From the NCBI GenBank assembly GCA_044375555.1, contig JBILML010000021.1, positions 1 through 50,342 of the forward strand: 50,342 nt of DNA. The letters run 5' to 3'. Within the stretch, counting starts at the first letter, position 1. Each line of letters opens with the position of its first letter. Source of the DNA: UBA967 sp044375555 (GTDB taxonomy: Bacteria > Verrucomicrobiota > Verrucomicrobiia > Chthoniobacterales > Terrimicrobiaceae). Below the pieces are notes generated by a model, which searched no databases, had not been told where the DNA came from, and saw only the letters and a program-made list of their open reading frames with translations. Made by a program: the position numbers and the translations under genes. Below, one piece after another: positions 31,660 through 40,631 of this stretch.

Positions 31660-32874
31660 TTACTTCAGCAGCATCTTCCAAGCCGAGGACTCCAAAGCCG
31701 CTCGCAGGCTGGTCAGATTTTTTTTGGAGACGGATTTCAGCTCGGATGGAGTTTTTCCCCCGGCGAGGAAGTGGTTCAGCGCGGTTAGAAAAAGCGGGGC
31801 TTGCTCGTCGGGCGGGAGCTCGATGTCATCGGGAAATTCCGCATTGAGAATCCAAGTGCCCGACTCCGAGCAATGGGTCAACTCCACAGCCCAATGGAAA
31901 ATATTTTCCAACGGATCTCCCGAGTAGCGCCGCGCGACCATGGCCAAGACGGCTTCGCGACTTTCGAGATTGAGAAGGAGAGCGAGGAGAAACCGATGGT
32001 CGGGATCTTCGATACTCGACCGCATAGCCACCAGGGCGTCGCGGCGGATGATTTCCAAAAGGGAGGGAAGCACCGGCTTGGCCAAGGCGCCGTGTTTTTT
32101 GGAAAAAGCCGCCCACGCCTGATCCCAGGCGCCAAGATTCCGAAGATGGCCCATGGCATTTTGGAGAGTGAAAAATCCACGCTCGAAATCGAGTGTCCCG
32201 ATCATTTTCAGAATCAGGCTGGCATACTCCGGTGACGCGGTGTGCTCGAGCACATCGAGGAGTTGCTTTCGGCGAAGCGTCAGGAAATCCCCTTGAACCG
32301 GATCGATCGCCAGATGCGGCGGGAGATAGGTGAACTGCGGTCCCGTTCCAGGATCGGATTGGGTGCGAATCACAATCGTCACTGAGGGAGTTTCCAGATG
32401 GAAGAGGGAGTGGATGCACGAGCGGCCAGACACGATCGGCACGGTGTCGCCCCGCTCCAGAAGCTGGGTTTCTTGGAGCTTCAAGTCACCCACGCGGAAG
32501 TGCGCGGTGATGGACTCGGCATTCTCGAAAACATAGCGAGAGTGAATGCTCGAGCCCTCGAGCACTTGGAAGGCCCCGGAGAATTCGTGTTGGTGAATGT
32601 CAGTGGTTCCATCGAGCCAGAAGAGAGCCTGAATATAAAACTTCGGGTTGTCGTAAACGATGAGTTCGGGCTGTCCAAATCCGGAGGACGATTGATGCGG
32701 CTGCTCGTCGTGAAGAAGAAAATCTCGGGTTAATTTCTCCAGATCGACATGGCGGGATGCTGGCTTGGCTTGAAGCGCCTTGGCAGCGATCTCAGGAAAA
32801 GCCGCCAAGGAAAAATTCGCCTTCTTCCAACGAGTGTAAACCGAGTTTCCCAGCTCTGCGAAATAGGCATCCAT
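31660..32874 (-). CDS. Cupin-domain protein, unknown function
   Basis: A 404-residue protein. Residues about 70-185 look like a cupin barrel: D-I-H-Q-H-E-F-SGAFQVLEG (two metal-type His), then a later CIHSLFH. The C-terminal 200 residues are helical and not recognised. The start at 32874 has a GGAAGAG ribosome-binding site about 8 bp upstream; an earlier ATG at 32919 would overlap the preceding gene's stop closely and has none. It follows the double alpha-crystallin gene on the same strand with a 46-bp gap. Confidence 0.75.
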   Translation of the reverse strand: MDAYFAELGNSVYTRWKKANFSLAAFPEIAAKALQAKPASRHVDLEKLTRDFLLHDEQPHQSSSGFGQPELIVYDNPKFYIQALFWLDGTTDIHQHEFSGAFQVLEGSSIHSRYVFENAESITAHFRVGDLKLQETQLLERGDTVPIVSGRSCIHSLFHLETPSVTIVIRTQSDPGTGPQFTYLPPHLAIDPVQGDFLTLRRKQLLDVLEHTASPEYASLILKMIGTLDFERGFFTLQNAMGHLRNLGAWDQAWAAFSKKHGALAKPVLPSLLEIIRRDALVAMRSSIEDPDHRFLLALLLNLESREAVLAMVARRYSGDPLENIFHWAVELTHCSESGTWILNAEFPDDIELPPDEQAPLFLTALNHFLAGGKTPSELKSVSKKNLTSLRAALESSAWKMLLK

Positions 32875-32920
32875 CCGCCAACTCTTCCGCACACCCGCCG
32901 GAGGAACAAGAAGAACCACC

Positions 32921-33721
32921 CTACGATTTCGGGAGAGTCACTTCGAGGCGGCCATTTTTGTAATCCACCTTCATCTGGTCCACCCGCACCGGCCCGGGGA
33001 GCGTGAGGGATTGAGTGGAACTCGAGGCACTGAATGCGGTGAGGCCACCCGCGCCGGCTCTCTGGTCCTGCTTGGTGGTGATGGTGACGAAGCGGTCGTT
33101 ATCCACATTCACGCTCACATTTTTTGCCTGCGCCTCCGGAATGGCGGCGCTGAGGATGTAGCGGTCGGCTTCCTCCCGGAGTTCAAATCCTCCCGCCGCG
33201 CTCCCAATCACACCTGCGAGGCCGGATTGGTTCAGGAGCGATTGGAGCATGTCGATGCCGCTACCGCCGGAGGAGGATTTCGCCATTTGGTTGAACTGCC
33301 CCATCATCGCCGCCGCCTGCTTGAGCATGTCATCGCGCATCGCATCGAAATTATCGAGCCCCTGAAATGCGTCGCGGAACGGATCAGGCGCCGACGCCGT
33401 GGAGGGCGCGGGGCCACCCTTGGGAATGGTGATGACCATCTCACCGCTATCGCGCTGGATGCCAAGCGGAGCGTCGGGAACGGCAGCGGGAAGTTGCAGG
33501 CTCTGATCGTATCGGGGCTCCTTCTCGCCGCCGCTCGTTTCCAGCAAAAGCCGCCGACCCGCAAGGCGGACATTCACCGGAGTTTTCTCGGGAACTCCGA
33601 GCCGAACCGTATAAGCCGAGTCGGTTTCCGTGAGGTTCATCGAGGAACTCAACACCGGCGCGGCCTGGAGCGTCCAAGCGGACAGAGCGAGACAGACAAG
33701 AAATGCATGGGATTTTTTCAT
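32921..33721 (-). CDS. Exported protein with two alpha-crystallin-like domains
   Basis: A 266-residue protein with a signal peptide (1-20, cleaved at LQA-AP). Two small heat shock protein-type domains are visible: 28-101 (strands TVRLGVPEKTPVNVRLAG-RRLLLE, then MVITIPK) and 179-266 (FELREEADRYILSAAIPEAQ, VSVNVDNDRFVTI, GRLEVTLPKS). They are joined by a 77-residue linker rich in Asp, Met, Gly and Ser. The second ends in the normal LEVTLPKS. An exported, tandem Hsp20-like protein is not the usual cytoplasmic form, and a periplasmic holdase role is inferred. Confidence 0.8.
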   Translation of the reverse strand: MKKSHAFLVCLALSAWTLQAAPVLSSSMNLTETDSAYTVRLGVPEKTPVNVRLAGRRLLLETSGGEKEPRYDQSLQLPAAVPDAPLGIQRDSGEMVITIPKGGPAPSTASAPDPFRDAFQGLDNFDAMRDDMLKQAAAMMGQFNQMAKSSSGGSGIDMLQSLLNQSGLAGVIGSAAGGFELREEADRYILSAAIPEAQAKNVSVNVDNDRFVTITTKQDQRAGAGGLTAFSASSSTQSLTLPGPVRVDQMKVDYKNGRLEVTLPKS

Positions 33722-33754
33722 GGCGTTAAAATGACAAAGCCGTTGGGTATTTGT

Positions 33755-34090
33755 TCAATTTCTTTTGAAGGCAATCATCAACCAGCCGATCAGGAAAAGA
33801 ACCCCTCCGATGGGTGTAATTGCCCCGAGCCAGCGCAGGTTTGTCACCGCGAGCAGGTAGAGAGTCCCTGAGAAAATCACCACCCCGGCAGTCCAAACCC
33901 ACACGACGACAGGCCGTTTTTCTGCGGCCCAAAGCGCGGCGACCGCATGGATGAGGTGGTAGAGGACGGCCGTCTGCCAGATGGCTGTGGTGCCGTAGGA
34001 TTCGAGGAGGTTTTTCAGGCTATGAGCCCCAAAGGCTCCGAGGCTCACCCCCAGAAAACCCAAAATGGCAGCGACGCGGATGGTGGTCAT
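33755..34090 (-). CDS. DUF423 family membrane protein
   Basis: A 111-residue protein from the ATG at 34090 (the longer frame adds a 22-residue leader overlapping the divergent gene). It has the DUF423 signature FLGVSLGAFGAHSLK near the N-terminus and four hydrophobic helices, ending in a basic FKRN. Family function is unknown. Divergent from cstA with almost no room for two promoters. Confidence 0.93.
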   Translation of the reverse strand: MTTIRVAAILGFLGVSLGAFGAHSLKNLLESYGTTAIWQTAVLYHLIHAVAALWAAEKRPVVVWVWTAGVVIFSGTLYLLAVTNLRWLGAITPIGGVLFLIGWLMIAFKRN

Positions 34091-34136
34091 GGAGCCATGC
34101 TTGCACAGGAATCCTGGCCGCGACAACATCCCGCTC

Positions 34137-35981
34137 GTGGGTCCGATCCTTCTCACTATTCTTGCCAGCTCGTTCCTGTGCTACTGGCTCGCAGAACGCT
34201 TCTACGGTTCGTTTCTGGAGCGCACCCTTGGCGTGGATCCGAAAAACCAAACCCCCGCCGTCTCTCAGAACGACGGGCGCGATTTTGTCCCAGCCAAGCC
34301 CTATGTGCTCTTCGCTCACCACTTCGCGGCGATCGCCGGCGCGGGACCAATCGTGGGGCCAACCCTAGCGCTGGTTTACGGCTACTTGCCGGCGCTGATC
34401 TGGGTGGTCATTGGCGCAACGCTCCTCGGTGGCGTTCATGACATGGTCACGCTTTTCATTTCTTCGCGGGAACAAGGCCGCTCCGTGGCCGACATCGCCA
34501 GAACTTACCTCGGCCCGACAGGCTATATTTTAATCGTCAGTTTTTTGGTGATCGGGCTCCTGATGATCACGGCGACTTTTCTGAACCTCAGCGTCACCGC
34601 CCTGACCAGCATGTATCCCGCCGAGAAGGTCGGCATCGAGCCAGCCACGACAGAACAACTCGCCGCCGCGCTCCAAACTCCAGCCGATGCTCTTGGCATG
34701 CATCCATTCCATCACGGCGACGGTCTGCCGACTGTTGTGAAGGTGGAGAACGGCCAGCCCGTCCTCATCGCGAAGATCGGCGGCATCGCCTCGACCAGCG
34801 TGCTGTTCATCACACTCTGCGCCCCGATTTTGGGCTGGATGATCTACAGGCGCCGCACTCCGGCGTGGCTCAACTACTCGATGGCCGCCGCCCTTTGCGC
34901 GCTCTCGGTCTGGCTAGGCATTATCCATCCGGTTGTCGTTTCAGCCGACACCTGGCGCGTCATGATGACGGCTTATGTAGTCCTCGCCTCAGCGATTCCC
35001 GTGTGGCTGCTCCTCATGCCGAGGGATTTTGTAAATGTCCAAATCCTCTACGCGGGCATGATCGCCGTTGTCGCGGGACTCGTCGCGGCAGGATTCAGCG
35101 GCCGGTTTCCAGAAATCCCCCTCGCCCCCCAAAATGCCGCCGAGATGATTCCGGCATGGGACCCGCAGACAGGCCTCCAATATGTCGGGATGCTCTGGCC
35201 GATGCTCTTTATCACGGTCTCCTGCGGAGCGATCAGCGGCTTTCACTGCCTCGTCTCCAGCGGAACAACCGCGCGCCAACTTTCCTGCGAAAGCCATGCG
35301 CGCAAGGTCGGCTACCGCTCGATGCTTCTCGAGTCGATGCTCGCCGTCTCGATCATCCTCACGCTGCTCGTCGGAATGGATTGGGAAAACTACCGACTCA
35401 TCACCTACGGCGAAAAAAATCCCATCCTCGCCGTCTCACTCGCCACCGGCACACTCGTCCACACGGCCTTCGGCCTCCCGCTCTGGGCCGGAACGGTTCT
35501 CGGCATCCTGCTTCTGGAGGGCTTCGTCGTCACCACGCTCGATGTCGCCGTTCGATTGAACCGCTACCTCCTCGAGGAAATCTGGAAATTTGTTTTTAAA
35601 AACCCGCACCCGATTCTCTCCAGTGCTTGGTTCAATACCTCGCTTTGCGTGGGCCTCATGTATCTCATCTCACGCTCCAATTCCCTCCCGATGCTCTGGC
35701 AGGTCTTCGGCTCCGCGAACCAGATGATGGGCGCCATCGCGCTCCTAGTCGCCTCCGTGTGGCTCCGCGACCACGGCCGCCGCTGGGCTTTCACCCTCAT
35801 CCCGGCCATCCTGATGTTCGCCACCACGCTCGCTTCGACCTCGATCTCGCTTTGGAAAAATACCCAGCTCGGCAACTGGCCCCTCGTCGCCACTTGCGGG
35901 GTCTTGATCCTACTCGGCATCGGCCTCGCGGCTATCGGAACCCGAATTTTCCTCGCCCCGCGACGGACCGCCCCGATTTGA
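34137..35981 (+). CDS. cstA: CstA-type carbon starvation / peptide-pyruvate transporter
   Basis: A polytopic transporter of about 614 residues. Signatures: FGRDFVPA-like (DGRDFVPAKPYVLFAHHFAAIAGAGPIVGPTLAL), then GGVHDMVTLFISSREQGRSVADIA, and the C-terminal GSANQMMGAIALLVASVWL. It is about 90 residues shorter than E. coli CstA, within the range of family variation. The start is uncertain: GTG 34137 puts the first helix directly at the N-terminus, as in the family; ATGs at 34089 and 34065 are in frame but would overlap the divergent DUF423 gene. Transport substrate is not determined by the sequence; peptides or pyruvate are known for the family. Confidence 0.92.
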   Translation: MGPILLTILASSFLCYWLAERFYGSFLERTLGVDPKNQTPAVSQNDGRDFVPAKPYVLFAHHFAAIAGAGPIVGPTLALVYGYLPALIWVVIGATLLGGVHDMVTLFISSREQGRSVADIARTYLGPTGYILIVSFLVIGLLMITATFLNLSVTALTSMYPAEKVGIEPATTEQLAAALQTPADALGMHPFHHGDGLPTVVKVENGQPVLIAKIGGIASTSVLFITLCAPILGWMIYRRRTPAWLNYSMAAALCALSVWLGIIHPVVVSADTWRVMMTAYVVLASAIPVWLLLMPRDFVNVQILYAGMIAVVAGLVAAGFSGRFPEIPLAPQNAAEMIPAWDPQTGLQYVGMLWPMLFITVSCGAISGFHCLVSSGTTARQLSCESHARKVGYRSMLLESMLAVSIILTLLVGMDWENYRLITYGEKNPILAVSLATGTLVHTAFGLPLWAGTVLGILLLEGFVVTTLDVAVRLNRYLLEEIWKFVFKNPHPILSSAWFNTSLCVGLMYLISRSNSLPMLWQVFGSANQMMGAIALLVASVWLRDHGRRWAFTLIPAILMFATTLASTSISLWKNTQLGNWPLVATCGVLILLGIGLAAIGTRIFLAPRRTAPI

Positions 35982-35988
35982 TCCCGAC

Positions 35989-36351
35989 CTACTCGCCGCG
36001 ATAGGAACACCGCGCGAACGGTGTCTCGTGAATCACAATCTCCGCAAGGCCGGGAAGCTGCGGCTCCAATTTTTTCCAAAGCCAATCCGCCATCAACTCA
36101 ATCGTCGGATTTTCCAAACCCGGCATATCGTTGAGGACCGAGTGGTCGAGTTGTTGAATGATCGGCTTCATCGCCGCGCTGATGCGCGCGTGGTCGTAAA
36201 CCCAACCCGTCTCCGGATCGACCACCCCCTCGACCGTGATTTCAATCTTGAAAGTGTGACCATGCATGAGGCGGCACTTGTGCCCCTCCGGCGCCTTCGG
36301 CAAAAACTGCGCAGCTTCGACAACAAAATCTTTAGTAAGGCGGGCCTTCAT
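35989..36351 (-). CDS. queD: 6-carboxy-tetrahydropterin synthase
   Basis: A 120-residue QueD/PTPS family enzyme of queuosine (7-deazaguanine) synthesis. The catalytic cysteine and zinc histidines are C26 and H30/H32 (HKCRLMHGHTF). The first zinc His is replaced by Gln (EAAQFLP); this variant is known in a QueD subgroup, so it is not by itself evidence of inactivity. Later landmarks: PETGWVYDHARI and LDHSVLND, then ENPTIELMADWLW and ETPFARCSY. No other queuosine gene is in the window. Confidence 0.93.
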   Translation of the reverse strand: MKARLTKDFVVEAAQFLPKAPEGHKCRLMHGHTFKIEITVEGVVDPETGWVYDHARISAAMKPIIQQLDHSVLNDMPGLENPTIELMADWLWKKLEPQLPGLAEIVIHETPFARCSYRGE

Positions 36352-36445
36352 AGTTGCGGTCTTGTATATCCGCGCCGAGGGATCGATTGGGAGTCCTTTA
36401 TCTTGCGAAGACTAAAAATCGGAAGGCGGATTTGTGTCTGAATTT

Positions 36446-36763
36446 CTAACACGGAGGCCTTTTATTCCTTCCTTTCAATTCCTTGTGTATCCAAAGCGGA
36501 TGCCTGCGAAGATCCAGAATTGCAAAAACCTCGGTGTCCATAGGCGTTTCGCGATAGTAGATTCCGAACGGAAATCTTTCTGAGAGCATGCGATGGAATC
36601 CAAAATGTTTGGAATGGATTCCGTGGAAAAGTCCCAAGCTCTCGATGTCGGAGAGGATGGTGTCTTCAAAATAATCTCCAACACCAATTTCTTGCAGGTC
36701 GTAAAATTCGCGCCCGCGCTCGATGTCCTCGGCTGCTTCTTCGAGGACAACGATTCTCCTCAT
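36446..36763 (-). CDS. ParE/RelE-type toxin
   Basis: A 105-residue toxin of the RelE/ParE superfamily, which usually blocks gyrase or cuts mRNA. Recognisable wording: VVLEEAAEDIERGREFYD, then FHRMLSERFPFGIYYRE and FAILDLRRHP. Its ATG overlaps the stop of the antitoxin gene by 4 bp, with the antitoxin first. Target (gyrase versus mRNA) cannot be told. A chromosomal toxin-antitoxin pair in a stretch with low coding density between the QueD and aconitase genes. Confidence 0.88.
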   Translation of the reverse strand: MRRIVVLEEAAEDIERGREFYDLQEIGVGDYFEDTILSDIESLGLFHGIHSKHFGFHRMLSERFPFGIYYRETPMDTEVFAILDLRRHPLWIHKELKGRNKRPPC

Positions 36764-36978
36764 GCTCCTTTTGACGCCAGTCGGGCTTTGAGCTCAGGAA
36801 TTGTCAGGAATTTCCCTTCCCCAGCTTCCACTTTTGCCAAGCGTTCGGAGAGCACCTCTCCATGCCAATCTGGTGATGGAACTTTATCTTCCGAACCAGA
36901 AAAGGACCGCCAAAGCAGCTCCATCGCCTGCAGACGCTCGGTCAGGCTCATGCTTTTAATTTCGGACTCGGCTAACAT
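36760..36978 (-). CDS. Addiction-module antitoxin (TIGR02574-like)
   Basis: A 72-residue protein with the pattern of small addiction-module components: an N-terminal helix (IKSMSLTERLQAMELLWRSF), then SPDWHGEVLSERLAKVEAGEGKFLTIPELKARL. Coupled to the toxin gene by a 4-bp overlap and placed upstream of it, as usual for RelE/ParE antitoxins. Probable autorepressor of the pair (family knowledge). Confidence 0.88.
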   Translation of the reverse strand: MLAESEIKSMSLTERLQAMELLWRSFSGSEDKVPSPDWHGEVLSERLAKVEAGEGKFLTIPELKARLASKGA

Positions 36979-37257
36979 GGTATGAATCTAAATTGTAACA
37001 ACAAGATACTCAATGGAGTTTCTTTCCAACAGCGTAATGAAGTCGAGAAAGTCGGGATGCAGATTTTCCATCGTCTTGGGTTTGGTAAATCACCGCCATG
37101 GCGGTAAGGCATTCCAAGGGAGTTGATTTCAGCCATGGGTTTTCACACCCAAGCAGACTTTCTATAGGGCTTTTTAGTAACCGTTTTTCAATAAGGATGA
37201 ATTATTCAACTGTAATGTGAATTAATATACTAGAGCTAGTTGTATTAAAATGAAAGG

Positions 37258-37668
37258 TTAAACTAAAGAATTACGAGCTGCTTTAATATCCTCTGCAAAA
37301 GCAGAGGCTGAGAAGCATCTAATTTTAAAAGTTCCGCTTTCAGTATTAATGCAGATAATGTTTGTAAGTATTCCTTTACTAACATTAACAGATACTATAT
37401 CTAATAATGGAATTTTAATAAACAGGCTTCCAGTGTTTAGCGCAAGATTCATTTTATTAGGAATGAATTCAAGCGATGTTTCTGACAGCTGCGCGGTTCC
37501 ACCTACCCACAATCCGCCCATATACTTAGAGACTGCATCAAGTGCTATCTTCTGTATAGCAGCAGCAAGCAGATGGGGGTCTGAAACGTAAAAAAAGTAT
37601 GTCGTAATTGCTGGCTTAGCGTCAACAATTAAAGCATTAGCGCTGCGTTTTTTCATAACATTCAGCAA
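37258..37668 (-). CDS. GRAM/PH-like domain protein, AT-rich orphan
   Basis: A 136-residue protein in markedly AT-rich DNA. Residues about 65-130 (LEFIPNKMNLALNTGSLFIK, then VSVNVSKGILTNIICINTES) look like a small GRAM or pleckstrin-like beta barrel. The start could be Met1 or Met5. It sits between the toxin-antitoxin pair and aconitase, differs strongly in codon use from both, and has the look of acquired DNA. Function unknown. Confidence 0.6.
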   Translation of the reverse strand: MLNVMKKRSANALIVDAKPAITTYFFYVSDPHLLAAAIQKIALDAVSKYMGGLWVGGTAQLSETSLEFIPNKMNLALNTGSLFIKIPLLDIVSVNVSKGILTNIICINTESGTFKIRCFSASAFAEDIKAARNSLV

Positions 37669-37718
37669 AGCAGTTATGCTTTTATTTTAGGAGTGCACTC
37701 AAATATTAACAAACTTTA

Positions 37719-40511
37719 TTACTTCGCTTCGGCAATCAACTGCCTTAGCACAAATGGCAAGATGCCGCCGTGGCGGTAGTAGTCGACTTCGATCGGGGTG
37801 TCGATGCGGAGTTTGACTTGGTGGGATTCTTTGGTGCCGTTTTTGCGGGTGATGTGGAGGGTGACATCTTGGCGGGGTTGGATGCTGTCGCTGAGGCCGG
37901 TGATGTCGTAGGTTTCGGTGCCGTCGAGGTTGAGCGTTTGGGCGCTGACGCCTTCGGGGAATTGGAGCGGGAGGACGCCCATGCCGACGAGGTTGGAGCG
38001 GTGGATGCGTTCGAAGCTTTGGGCAACGACGGCTTTAACTCCGAGGAGGCGGGTGCCTTTGGCGGCCCAGTCGCGGCTGGAGCCGGTGCCGTATTCTTGA
38101 CCAGCGAAGACGATGAGCGGGGTGCCTGCGGCCTGATATTTCATGCAGGCGTCGTAGATGCTCATTTGCTCGCCGGTGGGCTGATGGATCGTGAGGCCGC
38201 CTTCCACGCGCGTGCCGTCGGCTTTGGCGGGGATCATGAGGTTTTTGATGCGGACATTGGCGAAGGTGCCACGGGTCATGACGCGGTCATTGCCACGACG
38301 GCTGCCGTAGCTGTTGAAATCCACCGCTTCGATGCCGTTTTCGACGAGGTATTTTCCAGCGGGCGAGCTGGCTTTGATGGCACCGGCGGGCGAGATGTGA
38401 TCGGTCGTGACCGAGTCGCCGAAAATGCCCATGGGGCGAGCGCCTTTGATGTCGGAGATGGTTCCGGCGGACATGCCGAAGTTCTCGAAGAAGGGAGGTT
38501 CCTGGATGTAGGTGCTCTTGCGGTCCCAATCGTAGATCTGGCCGACGCTGGATGGCACTTCGTTCCACTTCGGATTCTGGTCTGCGAAGCCGGTGTAGAG
38601 TTTTTGGAAAACCTCGGGCTTGAGGGCGGCCTGCATTTCGTTGCGGATTTCCTCAAGGCTTGGCCAGATGTCTTTCAGGAAAACATCAACGCCGGCGCTG
38701 TCCTTGGCGATGGGTTCCTTGGTGAGGTCGATGTCCACGCGACCGGCGAGCGCGTAGGCGACGACGAGCGGGGGCGACATGAGGAAGTTGGCGCGGATGT
38801 TTTGGTGAATGCGGGCCTCGAAGTTGCGGTTGCCTGAGAGGACGGCGGCGGTGACGAGGTCGTTTTCGACGATGGCGCTTTCGATCTCGGGAGCGAGCGG
38901 GCCGGAGTTGCCGATGCAGGTCGTGCAGCCGTAGCCCACGATCTGGAAGCCGAGTTGGTCGAGGTAAGGCTGGAGGCCGGTGGTCTCGAGATAGTCTTTC
39001 ACGACGCGGGAGCCGGGAGCGAGTGATGTCTTCACGGCTGGATCGACGCGGAGGCCGCGGCTGGCGGCTTTTTTCGCGAGGAGGCCGGCGCCGATCATTA
39101 CGCTCGGGTTGCTGGTGTTTGTGCAGCTGGTGATGGCGGCGATGAGGACGGAGCCATTGCGGAGGTGGAGGTCGCCCTTGGCATGGGCTGCGGTGATGGC
39201 GTCCGGCGTTGGGCGGTCATTCACCATTTCGGCTTCGTCAGCGCTTTGGGAGCCATTGCGTTTCACGGCAGCTGTCTTGGAGAGATCGTTTGCGGCCTTG
39301 CCGTAACCGCCCTCGGCAACGGATTTCGTGAGCAGGCTGGTGAAGGTATTTTTGAGATCAGGGACATTGATGCGGTCCTGCGGGCGCTTGGGACCTGCGA
39401 CGCCGGGCTGGACGGTCGAGAGGTCGAGGTCGATGTCCACGCTGTATTCGATGTCGCCTTTTTTCGGCATACCGAAGAGGTTTTGGGCCTTGAAGTAGTT
39501 TTCGAACGCGCGGCATTGCTCTGGCGTGCGGCCGGTGGCGGCGAGGTAGTTGACGGATTCGGCATCGACGGGGAAGAAGCCCATCGTGGCGCCGTATTCG
39601 GGAGCCATGTTTGCGATCGTCGCGCGGTCGGTGAGCGGGAGTGTGACCGCGCCCTCGCCGTAGAATTCAACAAATTTTCCAACCACCTTCGCGGCGCGGA
39701 GGAGTTGGGTGACATGGAGGGCGAGGTCGGTCGCGGTGACGCCTTCGCGCAGGCGGCCAGTGAGGTTTACGCCCACCACCTCGGGAGTCAGGAAATACAC
39801 GGGCTGACCGAGCATTCCTGCCTCGGCTTCAATGCCGCCGACACCCCAGCCGACGACGCCGAGGCCGTTGATCATGGTGGTGTGGGAATCAGTGCCGACA
39901 AGCGTGTCGGGGTAGTAGATATCACCGGCGTTGAGGACGCCCTTGGCGAGATACTCGAGGTTCACTTGGTGCACGATGCCAATGCCGGGAGGCACGACGC
40001 CGAAAGTTTTGAATGCCTGTTGGCCCCATTTGAGGAACTGGTAGCGCTCGCGGTTGCGCTTGAATTCCATGTCGAGATTGAGCTGGAGCGCCTGCGCGGA
40101 GCCGTAGAAATCGACCTGCACGGAGTGGTCCACCACGAGATCGACGGGCACGAGGGGCTCGATGATAGCCGGGTTGCCGCCGAGACCTTTCACGGCCGTG
40201 CGCATGGCGGCGAGGTCCACCAGAAGCGGAACCCCGGTGAAGTCCTGCAAGACAATGCGAGCGACGACAAAAGGAATCTCCTCCGGCGCGGGAGCTTTGG
40301 CATTCCAGTTCGCGAGCGTTTCGACATCACGCGCTTGGACTTTTTTTCCATCGCAGTTGCGAAGCACGGATTCCAGAACGATGCGGATGCTGACGGGCAG
40401 CTTGGAAATCGGGCCGACGCCTGCCTCTTGCAGGGCGGGTAGAGAGTGAAGTTGGGCGGTTTTTCCTTTTCCGAGATCGAAGGAGCGCAGGGTGTTGAAG
40501 GGCGTGGTCAT
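37719..40511 (-). CDS. acnA: Aconitate hydratase A
   Basis: A 930-residue aconitase of the IRP1/AcnA type, citrate to isocitrate in the TCA cycle. The [4Fe-4S] cysteines are C463 (ITSCTNTS) and C528/C531 (GYGCTTCIGNSGP), the usual spacing for AcnA. The swivelling C-terminal domain with GRDWAAKGTRLLGVKAV and the initial DLGKGKTAQLHSLPAL segment are intact. No [4Fe-4S] assembly gene adjoins. Confidence 0.98.
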   Translation of the reverse strand: MTTPFNTLRSFDLGKGKTAQLHSLPALQEAGVGPISKLPVSIRIVLESVLRNCDGKKVQARDVETLANWNAKAPAPEEIPFVVARIVLQDFTGVPLLVDLAAMRTAVKGLGGNPAIIEPLVPVDLVVDHSVQVDFYGSAQALQLNLDMEFKRNRERYQFLKWGQQAFKTFGVVPPGIGIVHQVNLEYLAKGVLNAGDIYYPDTLVGTDSHTTMINGLGVVGWGVGGIEAEAGMLGQPVYFLTPEVVGVNLTGRLREGVTATDLALHVTQLLRAAKVVGKFVEFYGEGAVTLPLTDRATIANMAPEYGATMGFFPVDAESVNYLAATGRTPEQCRAFENYFKAQNLFGMPKKGDIEYSVDIDLDLSTVQPGVAGPKRPQDRINVPDLKNTFTSLLTKSVAEGGYGKAANDLSKTAAVKRNGSQSADEAEMVNDRPTPDAITAAHAKGDLHLRNGSVLIAAITSCTNTSNPSVMIGAGLLAKKAASRGLRVDPAVKTSLAPGSRVVKDYLETTGLQPYLDQLGFQIVGYGCTTCIGNSGPLAPEIESAIVENDLVTAAVLSGNRNFEARIHQNIRANFLMSPPLVVAYALAGRVDIDLTKEPIAKDSAGVDVFLKDIWPSLEEIRNEMQAALKPEVFQKLYTGFADQNPKWNEVPSSVGQIYDWDRKSTYIQEPPFFENFGMSAGTISDIKGARPMGIFGDSVTTDHISPAGAIKASSPAGKYLVENGIEAVDFNSYGSRRGNDRVMTRGTFANVRIKNLMIPAKADGTRVEGGLTIHQPTGEQMSIYDACMKYQAAGTPLIVFAGQEYGTGSSRDWAAKGTRLLGVKAVVAQSFERIHRSNLVGMGVLPLQFPEGVSAQTLNLDGTETYDITGLSDSIQPRQDVTLHITRKNGTKESHQVKLRIDTPIEVDYYRHGGILPFVLRQLIAEAK

Positions 40512-40631
40512 GCTTAAACCCTGAATTCAAGCAATTCGGGTGGGCCTTCGCAATCTCGTTTCCGAATCAAAGTCGGGCTTCACCCCGTTTTTCTTGTGAG
40601 GTCTTTTTGATAGGTGGAAACTCACTCCATT

